DNA of 64,000 bases from Turritopsis dohrnii (lineage: Eukaryota > Cnidaria > Hydrozoa > Anthoathecata > Oceaniidae). Positions 54,885 through 64,000 of the stretch are shown piece by piece. The notes beneath the pieces were generated by a model, which was given only the letters and a program-made list of their open reading frames with translations, had not been told where the DNA came from and did no database searches. The DNA lies in assembly GCA_027922465.2 (NCBI GenBank), contig BQMF02000017.1:124001-188000 (forward strand), written 5' to 3'. Within the stretch, counting starts at the first letter, position 1. Each line of letters begins with the position of its first letter. A program made the translations under genes and the position numbers.

Positions 54885-55748
54885 AAGCTTATAAAATTTC
54901 GCATCTAATGGTGTAAAACGTTTCGAAAAATGTTTTAGATATAAAAAGTAATCTACCCTCAAACTCGGAGTCCCGCTTTTTGTGAATCACACTGTATATA
55001 GTCGCATTTTTGCGAATCCTGTTTTCAATTTAAACCATGAACCGCTAACATGAAAAAGAAGTTCTTTAAAACTACTCAAAAATGATCTAAAATGTGTTTT
55101 AAAAAATGCACGTTTTTTTATAAGCAATAAGTTTATAAGCAACAATTGTAAATTTTCTCAAAACGTTAAACAATAGTAGCCACTACAAGGATCTTGAAGA
55201 AACTAAAAACATGAAATATTAAAATGGTGTCCTACTACTAGCATAGCATACAGCACATTTCTTAAAATTGTTACACTAGGTTGCAGTATTAGGTTTTACG
55301 CTCTATGTAATGATTTGAATGTCCTAGACTTTATACTTCGGTACTTTAATTAAACAACCAAAACGTACAAAAAGATTTTCAAGATGGGGCATATATATAC
55401 AGTGTGTCCCAGAGAATTTCGGTCTGAGATTTTAACAAGCTATAACTTTTCACACATACAGGGTGGCCCAAAAAAAAGCCTACCCTGGTTTAAATAGCTA
55501 ATTCAGCCAAAAATATTTACATTGAAATTTTGATTCTTATACCATTCGAAAGAAAATTTTATAAGCTTTCTAAAAATATATGATACGTATCTTCAGCATT
55601 ATTACTTTGCGAGAAAATCAAATTTTTATCTTTCACTCAAAGTAATTAAGATTTAAAGATCAATTAAAACACTTTCAAAATAGAAATTAATGATACGTTA
55701 AATTACAAATTAATAAACACAACAAAGAAAACTAATAAAAAAGTAAAA

Positions 55749-56856
55749 CTAAGGGTAATGTCCTTCTACGTGGTGTCCATTTCTTTGAATACACAACACA
55801 GATCTCCTTCTCATTTCTCTTATTGAGTTTTGGATAAATGGAGTTTGTGTGAGTTGTGTACATGCATCTTGAATTCTTCTTCTTAAATCAGCAAGGGTTG
55901 CTGCAGGTGTCTGGTAAACTTTGCCTTTCAGATAGCCCCAGAGGAAAAAATCAAGCGGGGTCAAGTCAGGGGAGCGTGCAGGCCATTCTGTATTCTGCCC
56001 AATAGCAATTACATTTCTGCCAAAAATTTGACGCAGTCGATTGGTAACATTTCTTGTACGGTGAGCTGGAGCTCCATCTTGGGCCCACCAAACAGAATTG
56101 AAAAGAACAGGATAGAATCTCTGCAAATTTGGCAACGCAAACGTATCAACCATCTGTAAGTAGGACCTTCCATTAACGTTCCCATCAAAAAAGTAAGGCC
56201 CGACAAGTGTTCCGTTCCCACAAATTCCTGCCCATACTGTCAGCTTACGACGATCACTTGACACATCAAATTGAAATGCAGGGGGGGGGGGGGGGGGGGG
56301 GGGTACCTTTTTCTGCATACATTCGGACGTTATAGTTATTTACCTGTCCATTTAAAGCAAATGATGCTTCGTCACCAATCACTAGGTTGTACAAAAACCT
56401 TGGGTTATGGCATTGATTTTCAAACCATTGGAAAAATCTGACTCTTCTCACAGAATCTCCTTGTTTTAGCTCATGCCGGACATGCATTTTGAAGGGATGC
56501 CACCTTAAATCATTTTGAACAATCCTCTGAAAAGTTGAACGGCTTACTGGAATTCCATTCCTCCGTGTACTTACTCTAGGATTGGCAACGAGAGCATTTC
56601 TTACAATATTCACATTCTGGGGCGTGCGAGAAGATCTACGTCGACCTGAATGTCCCTTATTCATGTTAAGACTTGCACCATTTTGCTGATATCTTTGAAT
56701 GTTCTTGTGTATCGTTTTCTTGCATGGGGCGGCACGCCCGGGAAACCGTTGGCGGAATGCTTCCCTAACAGCAATGTAGCTTTTTGTTTCATGATATTTT
56801 GTTACCACAAAGACTCGTTGCTCCACTGTCAACTGCATTTTCAACCTCTTTAACAT
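55749..56856 (-). pseudogene. DD41D mariner transposase, frameshifted at a poly-C tract
   Basis: The N-terminal frame (56856-56266) has two helix-turn-helix regions (LTVEQRVFVVTKYHETKSYI; STFQRIVQNDL) and the first catalytic Asp in LVIGDEASFALNG. The C-terminal frame (56318-55749) has VWAGICGNGTLVGPYFFDG, the second Asp in WWAQDGAPAHRT and the third in SPDLTPLDFFLWGYLKGK; 41 residues separate the last two, giving DD41D. The two frames are separated by a run of 23 G (56281-56303) that encodes prolines and puts them out of phase. All catalytic residues and both ends are intact, so the tract is the only visible lesion; its length may be wrong in the assembly. The enzyme cuts and pastes the element at TA. 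Confidence 0.88.
56281..56303. repeat. 23-base poly-G tract within the transposase gene
   Basis: Uninterrupted run of 23 G on the plus strand at the frame break. Confidence 0.95.
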
Positions 56857-58017
56857 GCAAAAACATTTGTTTGATTTTTTAAGTCAAAACATTTGATGGA
56901 CACGTCATATTTCATTGTCCTTTTCATTACTTTGTAATTTGTGTTTATTACTTTGTAATTTAACGTATCATTAATTTCTATTTTGAAAGTGTTTTAATTG
57001 ATCTTTAAATCTTAATTACTTTGAGTGAAAGATAAAAATTTGATTTTCTCGCAAAGTAATAATGCTGAAGATACGTATCATGTATTTTTAGAAAGCTTAT
57101 AAAATTTTCTTTCGAATGGTATAAGAATCAAAATTTCAATGTAAATATTTTTGGCTGAATTAGCTATTTAAACCAGGGTAGGCTTTTTTTTGGGCCACCC
57201 TGTATATCAGATTTTAGAGATTTTTACATCATTCGATAGCATTTCTTTCAAGAATTTTAAAAAGCTATATTTTAAATAATTTAGTCCAACAGCTTTGTAG
57301 TAAAAAGGATTTCTATAAACTGTCACGGTCATTAACTCCTTAATGGTTAATAAAAGTAAGTTTCCACGTGCGGTTATTCTTTTGTTTATTAAGAACATGT
57401 CGTGGTGTTATTGAACACACTAAAATTATAATCTCATCACAAAGTTAACTAGAAGCCTCAGGGCTTGAACAATTTACACATCAGGCCTAGAGGAAATAGC
57501 TTTAGGCTAATTTTCAAGATATCTGAATGACTATCCATTCTTTTCTTGTTGCTTACGTGAGAACAGGTCTATCACAATTCCCAAAATATGACTTATGGTT
57601 CACAAAGAGAAGAAAATGATATTCGATAAAAGTGAACCAAAATCATTTGAAAAAAAAGGCTGTATGGGATTATCGAAGACTTTCACAACACTATTAAACT
57701 ATTAAATCTATACAACCAAACTTGTTTAAAAACTGAAGACCTAAGCTATTTATGACCAAATCTGCAAGTAACTGCCAACTTTAATATCAGGACCTTCCAA
57801 TTGTTCTTTGTGCATACCTTCCAAATTTTGCCAGACATGTGAAAAAGTAAACATTACATGACTTTGTTCATAACTTGCATTAATATGGGCAGGAGAAACT
57901 TGGGCATTTCAAAGACTTTAATCCATGAGATTTAACAGGATTACAAGAAGATAAAATATATATTGCTTATACATAACTTAAATCAACATAACATACAATA
58001 TGAAAATCTATTTCTGC

Positions 58018-58153
58018 CAGTGGCGGATCCAGAGGTAAATTCAAATATAAAGGCAAAAGGTTCAAATAATCCCATTGATAATATGAACTGAATTCACAAA
58101 TTATGCTAATGCGCTTCTCCACAAGTTGCGACTACACTCTAGACCCACCACTG
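58018..58153. mobile_element. Small hAT MITE with 5-bp target duplication
   Basis: Ends CAGTGGCGGATCCAGAG and CTCTAGACCCACCACTG, flanked by TCTGC on both sides (58013-58017, 58154-58158). 136 bp, non-coding. Confidence 0.75.
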
Positions 58154-58277
58154 TCTGCATATTACCACTTCTATGGAGTCTATAAATAACACCAATGTGC
58201 ACGAAAAGACAAATGACACAATAAAACTTTGTTAGAATCTGTATGAAAATGTTCTTTTCGAACATGATATACCTTAA

Positions 58278-58653
58278 GGGGATTTTTTTTTGCGTGGACT
58301 AATTTTTTCGAGTCAGAGCTTCTCAAGGAAAGTGTTTGGATTTATATTTGCGAATGGGCACAAAGTGCAATGCCTGTACTTTATAATATATATAGCTTAG
58401 AAGTAGCAGCAAAAATCACCATTTCCATGCCTGCCACATTGCAAAACCAATGGGTGCTTGATTAAGTACAAGGAAATAGTTAATATACGAAAGGTACACA
58501 GAGCCAAAAAATGAGCAAATAAAATCATAAAATTTTGTGTAGATTTATTTTCGCGAATCGTTCATGTCTTGACGTTTTGCGTGGATTTATTTTTGCGAAT
58601 TTGACCAAAATTCGCAAAAGTTGCAAAACTTAATCCACGCAAAGAAAATCCCC
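58278..58653. mobile_element. TTAA-flanked TIR element with GCGTGGATTTATTT words
   Basis: Ends GGGGATTTTTTTTTGCGTGG and GGGGATTTTCTTTGCGTGGA (read inwards), each bordered by TTAA (58274-58277, 58654-58657). The word TTTATTTTTGCGAAT and its variants recur inside. 376 bp, no transposase. Confidence 0.8.
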
Positions 58654-60130
58654 TTAATGTATTGTGCCCTAGAACATATTACACTCCAAATTTTCACAAG
58701 GCTTTAGTGATCTCATTGTATGTATATAATTGGTTGGATTCTTATCATCATCCAAAGTTTGTTTTCCTGACATATATCCAAACGAAGTCATTGTGCCTCC
58801 ATTGAGTGGTTTTCAGGATTATTTTGATTAATGTCATCTTAAAATCTTTTAAATGTGAATTTAAAACTAATCAGTTCCACACAAGTGATAAACTTGACCG
58901 AGCATTGTACAGTGATGAATAATTTGATACAGTCTGGAATTCCCCAAATTACTCCCTTCTTTAATTTATTACCGCTTTTCAGTTCACTGACGTTTCGGAG
59001 CCAGAAAAACAGTTTTATAAGACATATCGTTCACCAATATCTTGCACATGTATATACACTTTCAGTATGTATGTATGTTTGGGTCAATTCATTCACTAGT
59101 AATTTGTGCTGCTATGACAATTTCATTTGTTTGTTTTTTTCAATATCTTCAACTTTCGGTGTAATATTTATTAAATGAAATGAACATGTTTCATGCATTT
59201 ATTGATAAGACGTATTCACCAGTAATGTTGATACTACATACATCTCTGCTGTGATATTGAAAGAGTTTTTCACAGCAAAGTTTCGTTTACTATCAAACCT
59301 TCACCTTCTTTTTCAAGAATTTTTCCCAGAGTCAGCTAAACATCAATAATTTCCTCCATACGGAATGTTCTCATGATAATATTTCGATTGCAATAGTAGC
59401 TAAAATTCTTCTTCGAAGCTTCTTCTACATCTACAACTTCCTCAAAACATAAACCAAATCGGTTCGAGAACGTTTCACGTGCTCGGTGTGCATATTTAAC
59501 TGACTGTTTAAGGAAATTTTACGGCTAAAATAACTTCTCAAAGTATTCCAAAAGTATAAAAAAGTTAATATTTTTATGAATTAATATTGAAAGTGGCCTT
59601 TTTGTATTACATTTTGCATAGAGTTTTGGGTCTATCATTAACTATTCTGAATAAACAAACAATCCGAAATTCGAACGGACTTTCCGAAAACTGCAAAAAA
59701 CTGTTACAGAGACAGATAGATAGATAGGATGTGTAAACCAAACGCGCGGAAATTGAAAAATTGTGAGACGGGGACTTCTACAAAATTTTTTGACATCATA
59801 TTAGCAATCTTTAGTTGCTACAAAAACTTTTCTCCACTGAGATCCAGAGTCGATCAGAGTTGAGAAGTAAAATTGTTGACACAGCAAATAATCTTAGACA
59901 AAATTTTATTCGCCACTCTTTATGACAACAACAGCAAATCGCTGTGTCCAGAGAAACGGGGGACGTGTTGAGACAGCTTACAGTTTTGTTTTTAATGATT
60001 CTTGTGTTTTACAGTCACTTGACTTTGATATGGTTTTGATAATGACCCTTGATAGCTGTTATTGAAAGATGTGTTAATTAACCATTAAAAAGATAATTGG
60101 ATTTTTTCATGGTAAAATCCTTAATTGTTT
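58654..60130. other. Interior of the nested element, no gene recognised
   Basis: A 107-codon frame at 58855-59178 has no domain pattern. Nothing else is supported. Confidence 0.4.
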
Positions 60131-60385
60131 CCAAACTAAAATGTTTTGGAGAACAAAATGTATATTTTTAAAATCTATGAATAAAGTCCTATCGAATGGT
60201 GTAAAAATTGATGAAATCTGATATATGTGTGAAAAGTTATGAGCTGTTAAAATCTCAGACCAAAATTCTCTGGGACACACTGTACTTTCAATTAATGCTT
60301 TTCAACAAATTAAGCAACATTAAGATAGTCATTTTTTAAGCAACATTATTACTAATGTCTGACCATGGTTGCTTATAAAAACGTG

Positions 60386-61188
60386 TACTGACCGCTATGA
60401 GTCTCATTGTGATACAGCAGTTGAGCATAAGAGTGTTAGTAAAGGAGTGCTTGCATGTGATGTAAATATTCCTCGCAATACTTTTACAAAAGTCCAGATT
60501 AAAATTTTAATGTTAAAAGATTTTTATATATCAGTCACGGCTGGTACACAAACCAAATCCCAAGTATTTATTTTATACCAATATGATAATTAAAACTTTT
60601 CAGTATAAAGGAAAGCAAAACTGAATATTTCCCATGTTTAAACAGTCGTAAAGAAGAAAATGAAGAAGATAATTTAACAAAGAAGAGAAACTCACCGGCA
60701 AAAATGTTTCTAATAATCCCTTTGTCTGTTGTAAGTAACTTCACTAATTGGGTTCGAGATGTCTTTTTCTTTAAATCAAATCATTTAAAAAAATTTCTTC
60801 ATATTTTCTATTGCACAACAGTAAGTTAAGAATCTTAAAATTCTCTTTGTACATATCTGTGAACATAATATTATTATTAAAACAATCAAATAATATTTTA
60901 AAACGGGAACTTTTTTATATTTCTATAGAAATAACATAGCTCCTTATGAATAGTAGGTTGTTAATAACCATTCTCCTATGGTCTTCCTTGAAAACATGGA
61001 AGAATAATTTTGAATGCATCCAATATCCAATAATATTATTCCGTAATCATTTCTAATTATGGAAACTGGTGGGTCAAAAGATACATCATATAGAAGGAAA
61101 CCAGCCGTCAAATTTTAATTGATTTTGAATAATGAATCTCTTCGAGAATATCCCACAATAATTATCATTAATTTGTAACCTAACATAA
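60386..61188. other. Spacer, no gene recognised
   Basis: A 74-codon frame (60369-60593) begins in the end of A5 and shows no domain. AT-rich. Confidence 0.4.
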
Positions 61189-61361
61189 AGGCTGACATAC
61201 ATTATCATTTTTAATGGATCAGTTAAAATTATTTAAATTTATTGATGACGATTTTGCCCACGGGGACTAAATTTCTATTTAATTCGTTATATGTATCACC
61301 TTTTCTTTTATTTCAAACAATTTAAACTGATCCATTAAAAATGTATAATGTATTTCAGCCT
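61189..61361. mobile_element. MITE with TAA target duplication (PIF/Harbinger-like)
   Basis: Ends AGGCTGACATACATTATCAT and AGGCTGAAATACATTATACA (read inwards), then TTTTTAATGGATCAGTT in both; TAA lies on both sides (61186-61188, 61362-61364). 173 bp, non-coding. Confidence 0.75.
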
Positions 61362-61752
61362 TAAGAGTTGTAACATAAGATTTTCAATTAATATTCTCTC
61401 AGAAAATTGGTAAATTTCTTCAGGAAATTCGATAAAGACATTCTTCTAGATCATTTATCTGATGATGATGGAGCATATTTCGTATCTTCTCAACTCAATG
61501 AATGATAATTTCTCAAATCATGAAGGTCACTTTAAACATTCTTTCTTATTTCCTTTATGTAGTTGAAAGAAGAGAAAAATATCTTATCATATCTGCTTAA
61601 CCTCGTATCATATCGTGGAATCAAGTGTTTTGTTAAAAATTTTTTTGTTTATGGTTATATATCTTGAAGTAAAGATAATGAACATAATTCATCTCACAGA
61701 AAAGTCAAGAACTGGTTATGAAATAATTTCCGAAGCTTTGAAAGCGGAAATA

Positions 61753-62208
61753 CACGCTTTTTTTTTATAAGAACCAGTAAAATCTGACCTGAGGCTGGCT
61801 GTTCTTATTTTTTTAGCCTTTTTCAGCCTGAATTGTTCTTATTTTGTTCTTATCTTTTAGAACACAGTTTCAAATTTTAGCCTTATTTTGTTCTTATTTA
61901 TGGAACTTCCAGCAAAATAAGAATAAATCTTTTTTAAAGCAACTGATAAAAAGGATGGTTGCAGTTCGGTAATAACTCATTCGCACATTTATTGAAGGTG
62001 AAAAAATAACAAAACTTCTTAACCATTTACCAGTGAGAGAATTCACATCATGAATTGTTCTTATTCTACAAGAAAATTGAGGCTCACACTGTTCTTAATT
62101 TTTGGAACATTGATTTGAGCCTCAGGTTGTTCTTATTTTGTTCTTATTTTTTGGCCAAATCTGAGGCTCGTGTTCTTATAAAATTGTTCTTATAAAAAGA
62201 AAAGCGTG
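61753..62208. mobile_element. TIR element A2, ATAAGAAC word family
   Basis: After TA the left end is CACGCTTTTTTTTTATAAGA; the right end is CTTTTCTTTTTATAAGAAC read inwards from GTG/TA. GTTCTTATT is present about ten times inside, with GAGGCT/AGCCT words. 456 bp, same orientation as A1 at 5479-5930 and alignable throughout, no coding capacity. Confidence 0.85.
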
Positions 62209-62212
62209 TATA

Positions 62213-62838
62213 TGAAGTTAATTCGACGCCAAAATCTCGTTTATCAAGTCGTCGAGTCGTTTTACGTCATTAATCGTTTTAGAAGTTAACGTGGTTAGTC
62301 GTCGAGTCGTTTTAGATGAACACTCGTTTTTTTAATTTGAGGCGTTTTAGAAGTTGGAGTCGCTAGATGGTATGTAATTGAGGCGCTTCGGAAGATTACC
62401 CGTTTTAGATGTTTAGTCGGTTCAGAAAATGAGGTGGTGCAACCTGATTACCAGTTTCCCTATATTTGATATATTTGATTGTTTGTTAAAAAGATCCCAT
62501 ATCTATATAATGAAATATGTACCTCACATTAATATGCTCATGTTCAGTTTGTGTGGAGCACGCTATATCGCCTGATTTCAAGTAAGGGACTCACGAATAG
62601 TGTCATTCGGAATAAACAGATCATGAAATTTTAATAGCTCTTGCTATGAAAGACCGACAAATTTTGAACAACGCGTCATCATCTGAAACGAACAAACTTC
62701 TAAAACGCTTTCATTTGAAAAACGGGTGTTCATCTAAAACGACTCGACGACTTGAATGTCGACTTATTGTGAATCGCGTTAACATCTAAAACGATTCGAC
62801 GACTTGACAAACGAGATTTTGGCGCCGAATTAACTTCA
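62213..62838. mobile_element. TIR element with iterated GTCGTCGAGTCGTTTTA, abutting A2
   Basis: Ends TGAAGTTAATTCGACGCC and the inverted copy TGAAGTTAATTCGGCGCC, flanked by TA. The word GTCGTCGAGTCGTTTTA is present twice near the left end (62244-62320) and twice, inverted, near the right (62735-62800), with other TTTTAGA-type copies between. 626 bp, non-coding. The TA of A2 and the TA of this element are adjacent. Confidence 0.82.
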
Positions 62839-64000
62839 TAGAAGTACGCCTCAAGAGTAGTTATTCAAGAGGAACTGTAATGTGCTAGAGAAGGAGGTGT
62901 TATCAGGCCTACACTTCTTTTTTTAAATAAGAACACTAAAAATTTGAGTGAGTCACGATACTTCACCCTTTCAATATTTTTCCTGCTCGACCAATCCTTT
63001 GTTAGAGCTGGTTAGACAAGGCTTCAAGAGATAAACCAAGTTTATTCATATTCCATTGTTTGTATGGTTCGTAGTTCTTTATAATATCAGGGAATCTTTC
63101 CTAACCACGGTTTGATGCTCACTCCGCATATGCGAAGAAAAATACCGCAAAAGTTCAAACTAATAAACGATGTTTTACACAAATGGTATAGAAAGTGTTC
63201 AACATCGAACCCAGAGTTTTTTTTTATAAAATCTGGACTGAGAGTTTTTCATGCGTGCAGATAAGTTTTTTTTGGAAAGTGACGTCAACGAAAGCGAATA
63301 AAGTATTAAAACACCCTTGCACATTACTGTTCGTTCTCTAGTCTAAGTGGAAATTTAGTCTACGCTTTACAGTCTGCGAAATTCCCTTTCGAAACTGTGC
63401 AAATTGGAACGGATGCTAGTAATTTAAGAAGACTTTTATTACGTAAGTATGTTTCCAGAAAAAATACTCATATTGAATACAAAAAAGGAGGACTTTTAAA
63501 TTATGATCTTCTCTTTGCTTCAAAGCTCTCACACAATAAGATTCATCAGAAGTGGTCCTTACTTTTTTGTATCTTTTTTTTCCTTTTTTGCAACATTGTT
63601 ATGTGAAGATTTTTCATTTCTACTATTTTTTTTTTAAATAAAAGTTCAAAACGCAGTAGGATGGTTTTTCGCTTTTATTTTACTTTGTTTTTTTCCGAAG
63701 CAGTTGGCTTTATTCTTTTAAGGCCATGATACACTATCAATTATTCCATCAAACATTCTAGACGGATCATATAATATGAGGCGTCTGAAAATCTTTTTAA
63801 CGCGAATTTCGGATGAATAATCTTGTTTCTTCTTTTCTAGAATTTGCAGCTAATATGGAAAAGCATTTCTATATCGATTCGTGCACAAGTTTTAAAGAGT
63901 GATAAGCTGCATTCCTGTATTCTATAGCGAGCTCCGACAACGCCGTAACTCTCCTCACAAGTTCAAATCAATGCGCGCACGCTACTTTCACTTTTCAATG
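62839..64000. other. Right edge, no gene recognised
   Basis: Includes at 63275-63390 a second copy of the repeat seen at 41541-41690. The 69-codon frame at 63397-63606 follows it, as a different short frame follows the first copy; neither shows a domain. Confidence 0.4.

Larger units (their letters stand above)
55459..57202 (-). mobile_element. Mariner DD41D (rosa-like) transposon, nested
   Basis: 1744 bp with inverted ends of about 265 bp starting CAGGGTGGCCCAAAAAAAAG, inserted at a TA (55457-55458 and 57203-57204) inside the terminal repeat of the surrounding element. It carries a transposase on the minus strand, broken by a poly-G tract. Confidence 0.9.
55400..60282. mobile_element. TA-flanked element (CAGTGTGTCCCAGAGAATTT ends) nested in A5
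   Basis: Left end CAGTGTGTCCCAGAGAATTT; right end is the inverted CAGTGTGTCCCAGAGAATTT with near-identity, TA on both sides. The inverted ends continue, across the inner mariner, through TATCAGATTT, TTTACA and CATTCGATAG (57205-57240 against 60195-60225). No transposase of its own was recognised in 57203-60120, so it is non-autonomous or decayed. Confidence 0.75.
55109..60385. mobile_element. TIR element A5, ATAAGCAAC family, with nested insertions
   Basis: Left end CACGTTTTTTTATAAGCAA, right end TTGCTTATAAAAACGTG followed by TA. Its own sequence is only 55109-55399 plus 60283-60385 (about 394 bp), and these two parts together align, in reverse, with A4 at 11203-12440. The word AAGCAAC is repeated near both ends. 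Confidence 0.8.

Overview
The window looks like nuclear DNA of an AT-rich aquatic invertebrate, possibly a cnidarian or hydrozoan-like animal. The reasons are spliced genes with GT/AG introns, a ciliary coiled-coil gene, a globin with the two classical globin introns, an MFSD6-like transporter, a LicD-type enzyme, and a repeat load of hAT, mariner, DIRS, Penelope-like, CR1/Jockey-like LINE and tRNA-SINE elements. The phylum is an inference from gene and repeat style; no species marker is visible.

Four host genes can be supported. (1) 8261-9229 (+) is an intronless LicD/fukutin-type transferase with one N-terminal membrane anchor. (2) 24699-26735 (-) is an intronless MFSD6-like membrane transporter with a long acidic tail. 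(3) 30715-35428 (+) is a 14-exon gene for a 533-residue coiled-coil (TPH-type) ciliary protein, most like CFAP210/CCDC173. (4) 38798-42589 (-) is a three-exon, 211-residue globin of the membrane-anchored (globin X-like) kind, with an N-terminal acylation motif and introns at positions B12.2 and G7.0; a Penelope-like element sits in its first intron. The genes show no operon-like relationship.

Most of the rest is mobile DNA. The left edge holds the 3' end of a Ty3/gypsy element. 2976-3889 is a broken hAT. 12490-20703 is a large hAT-like element with a DIRS retrotransposon (12845-17225) and a small inverted-repeat element inside it. 20709-23028 is a 5'-truncated LINE, 23791-24132 a tRNA-Glu SINE, 40098-41490 a Penelope-like element with a hammerhead ribozyme, and 55459-57202 a DD41D mariner with a poly-G tract in its transposase. 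The mariner is nested in another TA-flanked element (55400-60282), itself nested in a small TIR element (55109-60385).

The least explained material is a set of short terminal-inverted-repeat elements whose ends and interiors repeat one short word many times. Related elements keep the same outermost bases but carry a different word throughout: ATAAGAAC, ATAAGAAAC, ATAAGCAAC in one group; GTCGGACAAAA, GTCGGGGAAAA, GTCAGGGAAAA in another. One of them (36496-37045) also carries a 54-codon open frame for a Tudor/agenet-like domain with its own poly(A) signal. This set is the best candidate for an undescribed system in the window.
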